Source: an uncultured Acetatifactor sp. (GTDB lineage Bacteria; Bacillota; Clostridia; Lachnospirales; Lachnospiraceae). Taken from it: DNA of 41,370 bases. The notes beneath the pieces are model-generated. The model was not told where the DNA came from. It searched no databases and was given only the letters and a program-made list of their open reading frames with translations. Every line of letters starts with the position of its first letter. Position 1 is the first letter of the stretch. Of the stretch, positions 41,240-41,370 are shown piece after piece. The position numbers were made by a program, and so were the translations under genes. The stretch lies in assembly GCA_910589655.1 (NCBI GenBank), contig CAJUTJ010000176.1, forward strand, positions 1 to 41,370. Reading direction: 5' to 3'.

Positions 41240-41368
41240 TCAACTTTCCCAGCACAAATTACCGAACATTGCCTGAATAAATATTGGCTGGGATGCTATC
41301 CAGTCGTTAACTTTACTTTTCAGTATTTCTGTGATATCGGCTGACACCATTGATGCTATATCTACAAA
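41240..41368 (-). CDS. C-terminal part of an unidentified protein (cut by window edge)
   Basis: On the minus strand an open frame enters from the right edge and ends at TGA 41242-41240 after about 42 residues, with protein-like sequence around EILKSKVNDWIASQ and ending NLCWES. The stop lies 38 bases before the GTG of the following flavodoxin-family gene, in a different frame. I do not recognise it. It may be the upstream gene of the same operon, or the broken front part of a decayed locus. Confidence 0.4.
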   Translation of the reverse strand, partial: FVDIASMVSADITEILKSKVNDWIASQPIFIQAMFGNLCWES

Positions 41369-41370
41369 CA

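Overview
The window looks like chromosomal DNA from a low- to mid-GC, anaerobic, Gram-positive member of the Clostridia, most likely a Lachnospiraceae-type bacterium. The signs are purine-rich Shine-Dalgarno sites in front of nearly every gene, TTG and GTG starts, rubrerythrin, a LexA with a YneA-like SOS gene, a clostridial-type HelD, AgrC/AgrA-like and ECF-sigma regulators, and a HisF-like/HisIE fusion. One chemoreceptor gene suggests motility. No rRNA, tRNA, CRISPR array, prophage module or intact transposon was seen.

Layout. 1-1.8 kb: end of an unknown gene, a five-unit 31-bp tandem repeat, livF and a cytidylate-kinase-like gene closed by a clear terminator. 1.9-6.3 kb: MazG-like hydrolase, lexA, a DUF3781 gene, a YneA-like LysM peptide under a promoter carrying LexA boxes, then a stand-alone tyrosine recombinase overlapping a TtcA-like PP-loop ATPase. 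6.5-10.7 kb: rubrerythrin, AI-2E-family transporter, dtd and flotillin. 11-16.1 kb: Nudix hydrolase, RNase E/G with an in-frame repeat, a DUF2344 protein and a TIGR03960-type radical SAM protein. 16.2-20.1 kb: a MoxR-DUF58-membrane-protein operon, with an inverted gene-fragment copy beside it. 20.5-23.3 kb: LysM protein and three unrecognised proteins. 23.4-25.6 kb: AgrC/AgrA-like two-component system. 26-29.4 kb: an 1130-aa HelD-type helicase whose C-terminus looks like the N-terminal domain of a GH31 glycosidase. 29.6-33.7 kb: ECF sigma factor with a membrane anti-sigma/NlpC-P60 fusion, and a divergent OmpR-type two-component system. 33.7-37 kb: hisD-hisB-hisIE. 37.6-39.7 kb: chemoreceptor. 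40.1-41.4 kb: two overlapping flavodoxin-fold reductase genes and the edge of another gene.

How the parts work together. LexA, the YneA-like peptide and the boxes between them form an SOS division-checkpoint unit. HisD, HisB and HisIE supply four activities of histidine synthesis, so the remaining his genes must lie elsewhere. MoxR, DUF58 and the membrane protein form the usual ATPase-adaptor-membrane module. The sigma/anti-sigma pair probably senses an envelope signal through an NlpC/P60 fold whose catalytic cysteine has become serine.

The most unusual items are the HelD-GH31N fusion, the serine-substituted anti-sigma NlpC/P60 domain, two palindromic intergenic repeat elements (one present twice, at 20.3 and 37.1 kb; one at 37.4 kb), and the HisF-like domain of HisIE that lacks its catalytic aspartates. 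All family assignments come from reading motifs by eye; no database search was run.
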